From Micromonospora halophytica (GTDB taxonomy: Bacteria; Actinomycetota; Actinomycetes; Mycobacteriales; Micromonosporaceae), in assembly GCF_900090245.1 (NCBI RefSeq), contig NZ_FMDN01000005.1, positions 62,001-126,000 of the forward strand: a stretch of 64,000 bases of DNA, in the 5' to 3' direction. Numbering within the stretch: position 1 is the first letter of the stretch; each line of letters starts with the position of its first letter. Made by a program: the position numbers and the translations under genes. The notes beneath the pieces are model-generated. The model saw only the letters and a program-made list of their open reading frames with translations, was not told the DNA's origin and made no database searches. This document shows positions 1-7,135 of this stretch, piece by piece.

Positions 1-2
1 TC

Positions 3-968
3 CGCAAGCTCGACGCCGAGGCCACCGCGCTCCAGCGGCAGGGCGAACTCGGCCTCTGGGCCAGCCTGCTCGGCCAGGAGGCCGCGCAGGTCGGTTCCGG
101 ACGCGCGCTGCGCACCCAGGACATGGCCTTCCCGACCTACCGGGAGCACGGCGTCCTCTACTGCCGGGGCATCGACCCGATCATGCCGCTCGGCCTGTTC
201 CGCGGCGTCGACCAGGGCGGCTGGGACCCGAACGAGTTCAAGTTCAACATGTACACGATCGTGATCGGGGCGCAGACCCTGCACGCGACCGGGTACGCCA
301 TGGGCGTCGCCATGGACGGCAAGACCGGCACCGAGGACGGCGAGGCGGTGATCGCGTACTTCGGCGACGGCGCCACCAGCCAGGGCGACGTCAACGAGGC
401 GTTCGTCTGGGCCAGCGTCTTCAACGCGCCGATGGTCTTCTTCTGCCAGAACAACCAGTACGCCATCTCCGAGCCGCTGGAGCGGCAGACCCGCGTCCCG
501 CTGTACCAGCGCGCGGCCGGCTTCGGCTTCCCCGGCGTACGGGTGGACGGCAACGACGTGCTCGCGTCGTACGCGGTGACCCGGCACGCGCTGGACAACG
601 CCCGGCTCGGCCAGGGCCCCAGCCTGATCGAGGCGTACACCTACCGGATGGGGGCGCACACCACCTCCGACGACCCGACCCGCTACCGGATCGCCAGCGA
701 GGTCGAGGCCTGGCAGGCCAAGGACCCGATCGCCCGGATGAAGGCGTTCCTGGAGAAGCAGCAGATCGCCGACGCGGACTTCTTCGCCGCCGTCGACGAG
801 CAGGCCCGCACCGAGTCGGTGCACCTGCGCGAGCGGGTGCTCGAGATGCCCAACCCGGAGCCGGTGTCGATGTTCGACCACGTCTACCCCCACGGGTCCG
901 CCGAGCTCGACCAGCAGCGGGCGCAGTTCACGAAGTACATGGAGTCGTTCGAGGGGAGCGCGCACTGA
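3..968 (+). CDS. bkdA: 2-oxoacid dehydrogenase E1 component, alpha subunit (5' end cut by window)
   Basis: Alpha subunit of the thiamine-diphosphate E1 enzyme that decarboxylates a branched-chain 2-oxoacid (or pyruvate) and passes the acyl group to the lipoyl arm of E2. The reading frame is open from base 3, about 40 residues before the first internal ATG at 123, so the N-terminus lies outside the window. The ThDP-binding motif is seen as GDGATSQGDVNEA followed by FFCQNNQYAIS, and MAFPTYREHG upstream is typical of E1-alpha. The stop overlaps the E1-beta start by one base (TGATG), implying translational coupling. Actinobacterial three-gene E1a-E1b-E2 sets are usually branched-chain enzymes (M. 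tuberculosis bkdABC, once called pdhABC), which is why I favour BCKDH. The substrate itself cannot be read from sequence. Confidence 0.93.
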   Translation, partial: RKLDAEATALQRQGELGLWASLLGQEAAQVGSGRALRTQDMAFPTYREHGVLYCRGIDPIMPLGLFRGVDQGGWDPNEFKFNMYTIVIGAQTLHATGYAMGVAMDGKTGTEDGEAVIAYFGDGATSQGDVNEAFVWASVFNAPMVFFCQNNQYAISEPLERQTRVPLYQRAAGFGFPGVRVDGNDVLASYAVTRHALDNARLGQGPSLIEAYTYRMGAHTTSDDPTRYRIASEVEAWQAKDPIARMKAFLEKQQIADADFFAAVDEQARTESVHLRERVLEMPNPEPVSMFDHVYPHGSAELDQQRAQFTKYMESFEGSAH

Positions 969-1957
969 TGGCCACGGAGACGCTCACCCTCGGCAAGGCC
1001 CTCAACACCGGTCTGCGCAAAGCCCTGGAGAACGACCCGAAGGTCGTCGTCATGGGCGAGGACGTCGGCAAGCTCGGCGGCGTCTTCCGGATCACCGACG
1101 GGCTCCAGAAGGACTTCGGCGACCAGCGGGTGATCGACACCCCGCTGGCCGAGTCCGGCATCATCGGCACCGCGGTCGGCCTCGCCATCCGCGGCTACCG
1201 CCCGGTCTGCGAGATCCAGTTCGACGGCTTCGTCTACCCGGCGTACGACCAGATCGTGTCGCAGGTGGCGAAGATGCACTACCGCTCGCAGGGCAAGGTC
1301 AAGATCCCGATGGTCATCCGGATCCCCTTCGGCGGCGGCATCGGCGCGGTCGAGCACCACTCGGAGTCGCCGGAGGCGTACTTCGCCCACACCGCCGGCC
1401 TGAAGGTGGTGTCCTGCGCCAACCCGCAGGACGCGTACTCGATGATCCAGCAGGCCATCGCCTCGGACGACCCGATCGTCTTCCTGGAGCCGAAGCGGCG
1501 CTACTGGGAGAAGGGCCCGGTCGAGCTGGACGCCCCGCTGGACGCGGCGTATCCGCTGCACTCGGCCCGGGTCGCCCGCGCCGGCACCGACGCCACCGTG
1601 CTGGCGTACGGGCCGATGGTGCGGACCTGCCTGGACGCGGCGACCGCCGCCGCCGAGGACGGCCGGGAGCTGGAGGTCATCGACCTGCGCACGCTCTCCC
1701 CGCTGGACCTGACCGCCGCGTACGAGTCGGTGAAGCGCACCGGCCGCTGCGTGGTCGTCCACGAGGCCCCGGGCAACCTGGGCCTGGGCTCGGAGATCGC
1801 CGCCCGGATCACCGAGGAGTGCTTCTACTCCCTGGAGTCCCCGGTGCTGCGGGTCACCGGCTTCGACACCCCCTACCCGGCCTCCCGGGTGGAGGAGGAG
1901 TACCTGCCCGACCTCGACCGGGTGCTCGACGCCGTCGACCGCACCTTCGGCTGGTGA
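968..1957 (+). CDS. bkdB: 2-oxoacid dehydrogenase E1 component, beta subunit
   Basis: 329 aa, normal length for an E1-beta subunit that forms the alpha2beta2 E1 heterotetramer. The N-terminal pyrimidine-binding domain shows VVVMGEDVGKLGGVFRITDGL and DTPLAESGIIGTAVGLA. The central segment EIQFDGFVYPAYDQI and the C-terminal transketolase-like domain (VIDLRTLSPLD, VVVHEAPGNLGLGSEIAA) are all family hallmarks. The ATG directly overlaps the TGA of the alpha subunit, and the TGA of this gene overlaps a possible GTG start of E2 at 1954. The three genes therefore form one coupled operon. Confidence 0.95.
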   Translation: MATETLTLGKALNTGLRKALENDPKVVVMGEDVGKLGGVFRITDGLQKDFGDQRVIDTPLAESGIIGTAVGLAIRGYRPVCEIQFDGFVYPAYDQIVSQVAKMHYRSQGKVKIPMVIRIPFGGGIGAVEHHSESPEAYFAHTAGLKVVSCANPQDAYSMIQQAIASDDPIVFLEPKRRYWEKGPVELDAPLDAAYPLHSARVARAGTDATVLAYGPMVRTCLDAATAAAEDGRELEVIDLRTLSPLDLTAAYESVKRTGRCVVVHEAPGNLGLGSEIAARITEECFYSLESPVLRVTGFDTPYPASRVEEEYLPDLDRVLDAVDRTFGW

Positions 1958-1962
1958 GCGGC

Positions 1963-3435
1963 ATGTCGCGGATCAAGGAGTTCAACCTCCCCGACCTGGG
2001 CGAGGGCCTGACCGAGGGCGAGATCCTCGCCTGGCTGGTCAAGGTCGGTGACGTCATCGAGCTGAACCAGCCGATCGTCGAGGTGGAGACGGCCAAGGCG
2101 GCCGTGGAGATCCCGGCGAAGTGGGCCGGCCAGGTCCGGGCGATCTTCCACCCGGAGGGGAGCACGATCGAGGTCGGCACGCCGATCATCTCGATCGACA
2201 CCGACCCGGGCGCCGGCCCGATCGAGGAGTCGACGACCGGTACGCCGGCCGCAGACCTCCCGACCCCGTCGGCGGCCTCGCTGGCCGCGGTCGAGGTGGC
2301 CCCGGCCGAGGGCGCGGTCGAGCCGGGTCTGATCGGCGGTCCCGCCCCGGGTGGGCGGACCGCCGTGCTGGTCGGCTACGGCCCGCGCACCACGGCGGCC
2401 AAGCGGCGTCCACGCAAGGGCGGCGTCCCGGCCCAGGCGTCGGCCCCGGCCGCGCCGGTGGTCCGGGCCCCGGCCGTCCCGGTCGCCCCGCCGACCCCGG
2501 TCGCGCCGGTGGCCGCCCCGTCGGACGGCAACGGTCGCGCCGGTGGGCCGGTGCTGGCCAAGCCGCCGGTGCGCAAGCTCGCCAAGGACCTCGGCGTCGA
2601 CCTGGGCACGCTGACCGGGTCGGGTCCGCTGGGCTCGATCACCCGGGAGGACGTACAGCGGGCGGCGGCGGCCCCGGCGGCGGCCGAGCCGCTGACGACG
2701 GCGGCCCCGACTGCGACGGCCGCGAGCTTCGGCGCGGACCGCGAGCAGCGCATCCCGGTCAAGGGGGTACGCAGGCTCACCGCCGAGAACGTGTCCCGCT
2801 CGGCGTTCACCGCCCCGCACGTGACGGAGTTCCTGACCGTCGACGTGACCCGGGCGATGAAGGCGCTGGACCGGCTGCGCGGCCGGCGGGAGTGGCGCGA
2901 CGTGCGGGTCTCGCCGCTGCTGCTGGTCGCCAAGGCGGTGCTGCTGGCGGTCAAGCGCCACCCGATGGTCAACTCGACCTGGGCCGGCGACGAGATCGTG
3001 GTCAAGAACTACGTCAACCTCGGCATCGCGGCGGCCACCGAGCGTGGGCTGATCGTGCCGAACATCAAGGACGCCGGCCGGCTCTCGCTGCGCGAGCTGG
3101 CGGACGCGATGACCGACCTGGTGCAGACGGCGAAGACGGGGAAGACCTCGCCGGCCGACATGTCGGGCGGCACGTTGACGATCACCAACGTCGGGGTGTT
3201 CGGGGTGGACACCGGTACGCCGATCCTGCCTCCGGGCGAGTCGGCGATCCTCGCCTTCGGCGCGGTCCGCGAGATGCCGTGGGTCCACAAGGGCAAGGTC
3301 AAGCCGCGCCAGGTGACCACGCTCGGCCTCTCCTTCGACCACCGGATCATCGACGGTGAGCTGGGCTCGAAGTTCCTCCGTGACATCGGGGACTTCCTGT
3401 CCGACCCGGAGGCGGCGCTGCTCGCCTGGACCTGA
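1963..3435 (+). CDS. bkdC: dihydrolipoamide acyltransferase (E2) of 2-oxoacid dehydrogenase complex
   Basis: 490 aa from ATG 1963; a GTG at 1954 overlapping the E1-beta stop is an equally possible start three codons earlier. Domain order: one lipoyl domain (residues about 5-80, lipoylated Lys in VEVETAKAAVEIP), a long Ala/Pro-rich linker, a peripheral-subunit-binding domain (KPPVRKLAKDLGVDLGTLTG, about 200-235), another Ala-rich linker, and the catalytic acyltransferase core ending with LSFDHRIIDGELGSKFL, which holds the catalytic His and Asp. A single lipoyl domain fits branched-chain E2 better than most pyruvate E2 enzymes. It is the last gene of the operon; a hairpin follows at 3455. No E3 gene is nearby. 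Confidence 0.94.
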   Translation: MSRIKEFNLPDLGEGLTEGEILAWLVKVGDVIELNQPIVEVETAKAAVEIPAKWAGQVRAIFHPEGSTIEVGTPIISIDTDPGAGPIEESTTGTPAADLPTPSAASLAAVEVAPAEGAVEPGLIGGPAPGGRTAVLVGYGPRTTAAKRRPRKGGVPAQASAPAAPVVRAPAVPVAPPTPVAPVAAPSDGNGRAGGPVLAKPPVRKLAKDLGVDLGTLTGSGPLGSITREDVQRAAAAPAAAEPLTTAAPTATAASFGADREQRIPVKGVRRLTAENVSRSAFTAPHVTEFLTVDVTRAMKALDRLRGRREWRDVRVSPLLLVAKAVLLAVKRHPMVNSTWAGDEIVVKNYVNLGIAAATERGLIVPNIKDAGRLSLRELADAMTDLVQTAKTGKTSPADMSGGTLTITNVGVFGVDTGTPILPPGESAILAFGAVREMPWVHKGKVKPRQVTTLGLSFDHRIIDGELGSKFLRDIGDFLSDPEAALLAWT

Positions 3436-3454
3436 CGGTTCCACCGTTCCGGCC

Positions 3455-3496
3455 ACGGCCGGTGTGCGCAGGGTGAACGCCCGGCACACCGGCCGT
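3455..3496 (+). terminator. terminator-like hairpin after bkdC
   Basis: 13-bp perfect stem (3455-3467 with 3484-3496, starting ACGGCCGGTGTGC) and a 16-nt loop, 20 bp after the E2 stop codon. There is no U-tract, as is common in actinomycetes. Confidence 0.6.
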
Positions 3497-3518
3497 GATC
3501 GTATCTACAGAAGAAACC

Positions 3519-3547
3519 TTCGGTTAACTCGTACGTTGACCTACGAT
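3519..3547 (+). promoter_or_regulatory. possible promoter for the 45-aa gene
   Basis: TTCGGT and TACGAT separated by exactly 17 bp in an AT-richer stretch between the E2 terminator and the small gene. A second -35-like TTGACC lies at 3536. The match is modest and the transcription start is unknown. Confidence 0.35.
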
Positions 3548-3658
3548 CCTTAGGTCCGTGGTTCAGCTCACCTAACAATCGTTGGAATTTGCCAGCGACT
3601 TGCGCTTCAATGGATACATCAGGGGCTGACAACCGAATAGCCGGAGGAGAGAGTCACC

Positions 3659-3796
3659 ATGAGCATGATCGAGCGCATCCGCACCCGCCGCGACGCCCAC
3701 CGCCGCGCCCGCGCGATCGAGCACGCGCTGCGTTCCGCCAACTCGCCCGCCGTCCGCGACGAGATCCTGGCGATCGCCCAGCGTCACATGAGCTGA
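3659..3796 (+). CDS. 45-aa conserved-looking small basic protein
   Basis: A short gene, MSMIERIRTRRDAHRRARAI onward to IAQRHMS and a TGA. It has an excellent ribosome-binding site (GGAGGAGAG, 8 bp before the ATG) in a low-GC leader, and it is followed at 3833 by a near-ideal hairpin terminator. That makes it a stand-alone transcription unit. The protein is highly charged, predicted helical throughout, Arg/Ala-rich, with no signal peptide or membrane segment. It resembles small unnamed proteins I recall from other actinomycetes, but no function is known to me. The strong RBS plus private terminator argue that it is a real gene and not a chance frame. Confidence 0.75.
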   Translation: MSMIERIRTRRDAHRRARAIEHALRSANSPAVRDEILAIAQRHMS

Positions 3797-3832
3797 CGCC
3801 CCGGCACAGACTTTCCTCACCTCCTCCAGATC

Positions 3833-3864
3833 GACGACCCGCCCGGGGCACCGGGCGGGTCGTC
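3833..3864 (+). terminator. strong hairpin terminator after the 45-aa gene
   Basis: Perfect 14-bp stem (GACGACCCGCCCGG and its complement) with a 4-nt GGCA loop, 36 bp after the stop. The rest of 3865-4145 is a GC-rich leader of the next gene in which I see only the RBS (GGAGGAGG at about 4131). Confidence 0.75.
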
Positions 3865-4145
3865 GGCGTTCCGGGCCCCCGAGACCGGGATTCCACCTCG
3901 ACCGGACGCCCGGTACGGTGGGGCACGGTCGCCACCCGACGACCCGCGACGAGATCGAACCGGATGAGAGCCGGCCGCCATCGTCCGGCGACGGTGGGTG
4001 ACGACCAGTGCTCCCCGGACGCTCCGCGCGGCTACCGGATACCGTGCGGGGAGCCCGCACGGCCGACCCGCCGGCGACACCGGCGAGCCAGCCGACCGGA
4101 ACCGGACGGCATCGGCGGCCGACATGTGATGGAGGAGGCGCACCC

Positions 4146-7016
4146 ATGACGTCCGAGGGCCAGCACCGCCCCGGCCAGGAGCCGGACGAGGTGCCGCCGG
4201 GCGCCGGTGGACCGGCGCCGTACGGCGACCGACAGACGCAGCAGGGATACGGCAGCCCCGCCACCCCCGACCTGGGCTGGGCCCCGCCACCCCCGACCGG
4301 CCGCCCCGAGCAGCCGCCGGCCTGGGCCGCACCGGCCGACCAGCCACCGGCCTGGGGCGCACCACAGCCGCCGCAGGGCGAGCCCGCGCAGCCGGGTGGC
4401 TGGACGCCGCCCGCCGCCGCGCCGCAACCCTCCTGGGCCACCCCGGCCGAGCAGCCGCCCGCCGCCTGGGCCACCGCGCCCGGCCAGAGCGAGCCCGCGC
4501 AGCCCGCCTGGGCACCGGCCGAGCAGGCCGCTGCCCCCGCGTGGGCCCAGCCCGAGACCGGCGCCCGGGGCGCCGCCCGCGTACCGCAGCCGGCCGGGCA
4601 GCCGCACGACGCCTGGCCGCAGCAGGCCGATCCCCACGGCGCCGCCGGTTGGAACGCCACCCCGGCCCCGCAGGAGCAGGACGCCAACGGCTGGCCTGCC
4701 GCGCAGCAGCAGGATGACGCCACCCGCTCCGGCGGCTGGGACGCACCCTCCACCCAGGACGATCCCGCCCGCTCCGGCGGCTGGCGCCCCGCCGGCCAGG
4801 AGCCGGACGGCTCCGCCGACACCAACGGCTGGGGCGGCGGCGTGGTCGGCCAGGAGCAGACCGGCCAGGCCGGCTGGGCCGCCGCCCCCCGCACCGAGCC
4901 CACCTGGAACCAGGGCCCCGCGCCGCAGGAGCAGCCCGGCACCGGTTGGCAGGCCACGCAGCAGCAGGACGACCCGGCTCGATCGGGCGGCTGGAACGCA
5001 CCGTCCACTCCGGACGAGGTGCCCCGCAGCACCGGCCGCGCCTCGGTGCCCGCGCCCCCGCAGCCCGAGCAGGCCGCCCCCACCTGGGCGCAGCCCGAGC
5101 CGGGCGTCCGAGGCGCGGCCCAGGTGCCGCCGGCCGACGCGCCGGACGCCAACGGCTGGTCCCCCGAGGGCGACCCGGCCCGCTCCGGCGGCTGGTCTGC
5201 ACCGGCCGCGCAGGCCGGCAACGGCTGGAACGCCGTACCCCAGCAGGACGAGCGGGCACCGCAACCCTGGGCGACCGCCGCGGAAGAGCCGGCGACGGCC
5301 CGGTGGGACGCCCGCGAGACCCCGCCGGCCGCCGACAGCTGGGGTGCCCCCAGCAGCCAGGACAACCAGCGGCCGGACGACGGGCCCACCCCGGACGAGC
5401 CGGCGCGTACCGGCTCGTGGCGGGCCGCCGCCGCGCCGCAGCAGGAGGACCGCCCCGAGCCGGACGGCTGGACGCCCCCGGAGCAGCCCGCCCGGGCGTC
5501 CGCCTCGGTCCCGAAGCCGGACGGCCCGCCCGCCTGGGGCGCCGACCGGCCGGTCGTGCCGGACGCCGAGCCGTGGGCGCCGGGCGAGGCCTGGGGCCGT
5601 AACGAGCCGGAGCCCACGCAGCAGCCGAGCGGGGACGCCTGGGAGCCCAAGCGCGCCGACGACGCCCCGATCTACCAGCCGGCCCCGGCACCGGGCATCT
5701 CCCCGGCCAACATGGTGCCGCTGCCCCCGCAGGAGCAGCGCGTCCCCGGCGCGAGCCTGGCCGCCGCACCGCCGGCCGACTACGCCCCGCCGGCCCCGTT
5801 CGGCGGGGCCACCGAGCAGCCGGCCTTCGAGCCGAACGGCCGGGAGGGCACGCCCTCCGGCTGGGGCCCGGCGGACGAGCCGCAGTCGCCGGCCGGACCG
5901 GTGGTGCCCGGTCCGCGTACCTCGCCGGAGGCGGACGGAGCCGGACGGGCCTCCGTGCCGGGTGCCGAGGGCGCGGAGGCCGGTGCCGTCGGTCGTGCGT
6001 CGGCGAGCGCCTCGGTGCCGCTGGCCAGCAGGGTGATGCCCCCGACCGACCAGGCGCTGCACCCGGGTGGCACCCCCGCGCCGCAGCCTCGCGTGTACGG
6101 CCGGCCGGCCCGGCCGGAGCAGTCCGAGGAGCCGGTCGAGGAGCACGGCGCCCACCAGCCCGGGCACGACCCGCACCCGCACTTCGACGACCAGCCCCGC
6201 TTCGACGACCAGGACCGCACCCGCTTCGACGAGCCCGAGCGGCCGGCCGGCCCGCACGGGTTCGGTGGCGACGCCCCCTCGTCGGCCCCACCCACCTCGC
6301 CGGCCGCGCCGCAGGCGTACCCGGGCGGCATCCCGGCGTTCTCGGACCCGACCAGCCACAACCGGCCGATGAACGGCACCCGCCCGCACGAGTCGGCCGA
6401 GCGTCCGGCGGAGCCGTTCGGCACCCCGACCGCCGACGGGCCGCCCTCCGGGGGCGTGCCCGGGTACGGCCACCCGGCCCACGACCCGGCGCACGGCGGC
6501 CTCCCGTCGCCGTTCCCCCCTGCGGGGCAGCCGTTCCCGCCCGCGGGACAGCCGTTCCCGCCCGCGGGACAGCAGCCCTTCCCGTCGGCCGGGCAGCCCG
6601 GTCCGGGGGCCTGGCCCAACGACCCGGAGCCGGAGCAGGGGCGCTTCGACGCGTTCAAGCCCGAAGCGGAGCCGAAGGCCGAGCAGCCCACGCCGAAGGT
6701 CCGCAACGGCCGGGTGCTGGCGATGGTGCTGATCGCGGCGGTGCTGATCCTCGCCGTCCCGCTCGGCCTGCTCCACCTGCTCGGCAAGATCGGCAGGGAT
6801 GACAACGCGGCCAAGCCGTTCAACCCGGCGGTCGGCTCCTGCGTCAAGCAGTCCGGCAGCGGCGCGGTCGCGGCGGAGTGCGGCGAGCAGAACGCCTTCA
6901 CCGTGGTGTCGAAGGTCGACGCCAAGGACAAGTGCGGCGACCCGAGCCAGCCGCACGTGGTGCTGCCGGGCAGCGGGGCGGACCGGGTGCTCTGCCTCAA
7001 GAAGGCCGACCAGTAG
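4146..7016 (+). CDS. giant Pro/Gln/Trp-rich repeat protein with one membrane helix and LppU-like C-terminal domain
   Basis: 956 aa from ATG 4146, chosen for the GGAGGAGG 8 bp upstream; an in-frame ATG at 4008 lacks an RBS. Residues 1 to about 850 are low-complexity, rich in Pro, Ala, Gln, Gly and Trp, with recurring nonapeptides of the type DDPARSGGW and QP-rich blocks, and a three-copy heptapeptide PFPPAGQ near 790. One hydrophobic helix follows (VLAMVLIAAVLILAVPLGLL, about 855-880). The last 75 residues carry four cysteines (SCVK, AECGE, DKCGD, VLCLK) in the pattern of Streptomyces LppU/SCO3897 family outer domains. The predicted topology is a long cytoplasmic disordered tail and a small disulfide-bonded exterior domain. 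Function unknown; a scaffold or sensor role is only inference. Confidence 0.85.
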   Translation: MTSEGQHRPGQEPDEVPPGAGGPAPYGDRQTQQGYGSPATPDLGWAPPPPTGRPEQPPAWAAPADQPPAWGAPQPPQGEPAQPGGWTPPAAAPQPSWATPAEQPPAAWATAPGQSEPAQPAWAPAEQAAAPAWAQPETGARGAARVPQPAGQPHDAWPQQADPHGAAGWNATPAPQEQDANGWPAAQQQDDATRSGGWDAPSTQDDPARSGGWRPAGQEPDGSADTNGWGGGVVGQEQTGQAGWAAAPRTEPTWNQGPAPQEQPGTGWQATQQQDDPARSGGWNAPSTPDEVPRSTGRASVPAPPQPEQAAPTWAQPEPGVRGAAQVPPADAPDANGWSPEGDPARSGGWSAPAAQAGNGWNAVPQQDERAPQPWATAAEEPATARWDARETPPAADSWGAPSSQDNQRPDDGPTPDEPARTGSWRAAAAPQQEDRPEPDGWTPPEQPARASASVPKPDGPPAWGADRPVVPDAEPWAPGEAWGRNEPEPTQQPSGDAWEPKRADDAPIYQPAPAPGISPANMVPLPPQEQRVPGASLAAAPPADYAPPAPFGGATEQPAFEPNGREGTPSGWGPADEPQSPAGPVVPGPRTSPEADGAGRASVPGAEGAEAGAVGRASASASVPLASRVMPPTDQALHPGGTPAPQPRVYGRPARPEQSEEPVEEHGAHQPGHDPHPHFDDQPRFDDQDRTRFDEPERPAGPHGFGGDAPSSAPPTSPAAPQAYPGGIPAFSDPTSHNRPMNGTRPHESAERPAEPFGTPTADGPPSGGVPGYGHPAHDPAHGGLPSPFPPAGQPFPPAGQPFPPAGQQPFPSAGQPGPGAWPNDPEPEQGRFDAFKPEAEPKAEQPTPKVRNGRVLAMVLIAAVLILAVPLGLLHLLGKIGRDDNAAKPFNPAVGSCVKQSGSGAVAAECGEQNAFTVVSKVDAKDKCGDPSQPHVVLPGSGADRVLCLKKADQ
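4713..5196. repeat. dispersed 27-bp coding repeat (DDPARSGGW units)
   Basis: Four copies of a 27-bp unit at 4713-4739, 4758-4784, 4968-4994 and 5170-5196. They encode DDATRSGGW, DDPARSGGW, DDPARSGGW and GDPARSGGW. Synonymous differences between copies show they are old, and selection has kept the peptide. Confidence 0.8.
6510..6572. repeat. tandem 21-bp repeat, three copies
   Basis: Units 6510-6530, 6531-6551 and 6552-6572. The last two are identical (CCGTTCCCGCCCGCGGGACA plus G) and the first differs at a few bases. Each encodes PFPPAGQ. A degenerate 24-bp fourth copy (QPFPSAGQ) follows. It is in frame and likely variable in copy number between strains. Confidence 0.85.
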
Positions 7017-7027
7017 TCAGAGTTGCC

Positions 7028-7062
7028 GACGGCGGGGTCACGGTGTCCGTGGCCCCGCCGTC
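7028..7062 (+). terminator. hairpin terminator after the repeat protein
   Basis: 16-bp stem with one G-U pair (7028-7043 with 7047-7062, arm GACGGCGGGGTCACGG) and a 3-nt loop, 11 bp after the stop. Confidence 0.7.
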
Positions 7063-7135
7063 GTCCGTACCGGTGTGATCGACCCCGCTCCGGCTCAGCC
7101 CTGGTCGGCGGTGTGACGTCCGGCAGACTGGGGTG

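Noticed and set aside
158-1762. Long minus-strand frames over the E1 genes (and similar long antisense frames over most genes)
   Set aside because: Typical shadows of high-GC coding sequence: Arg/Gly/Pro/Val-rich, no RBS, no recognisable motifs, and opposite to genes with clear catalytic signatures.
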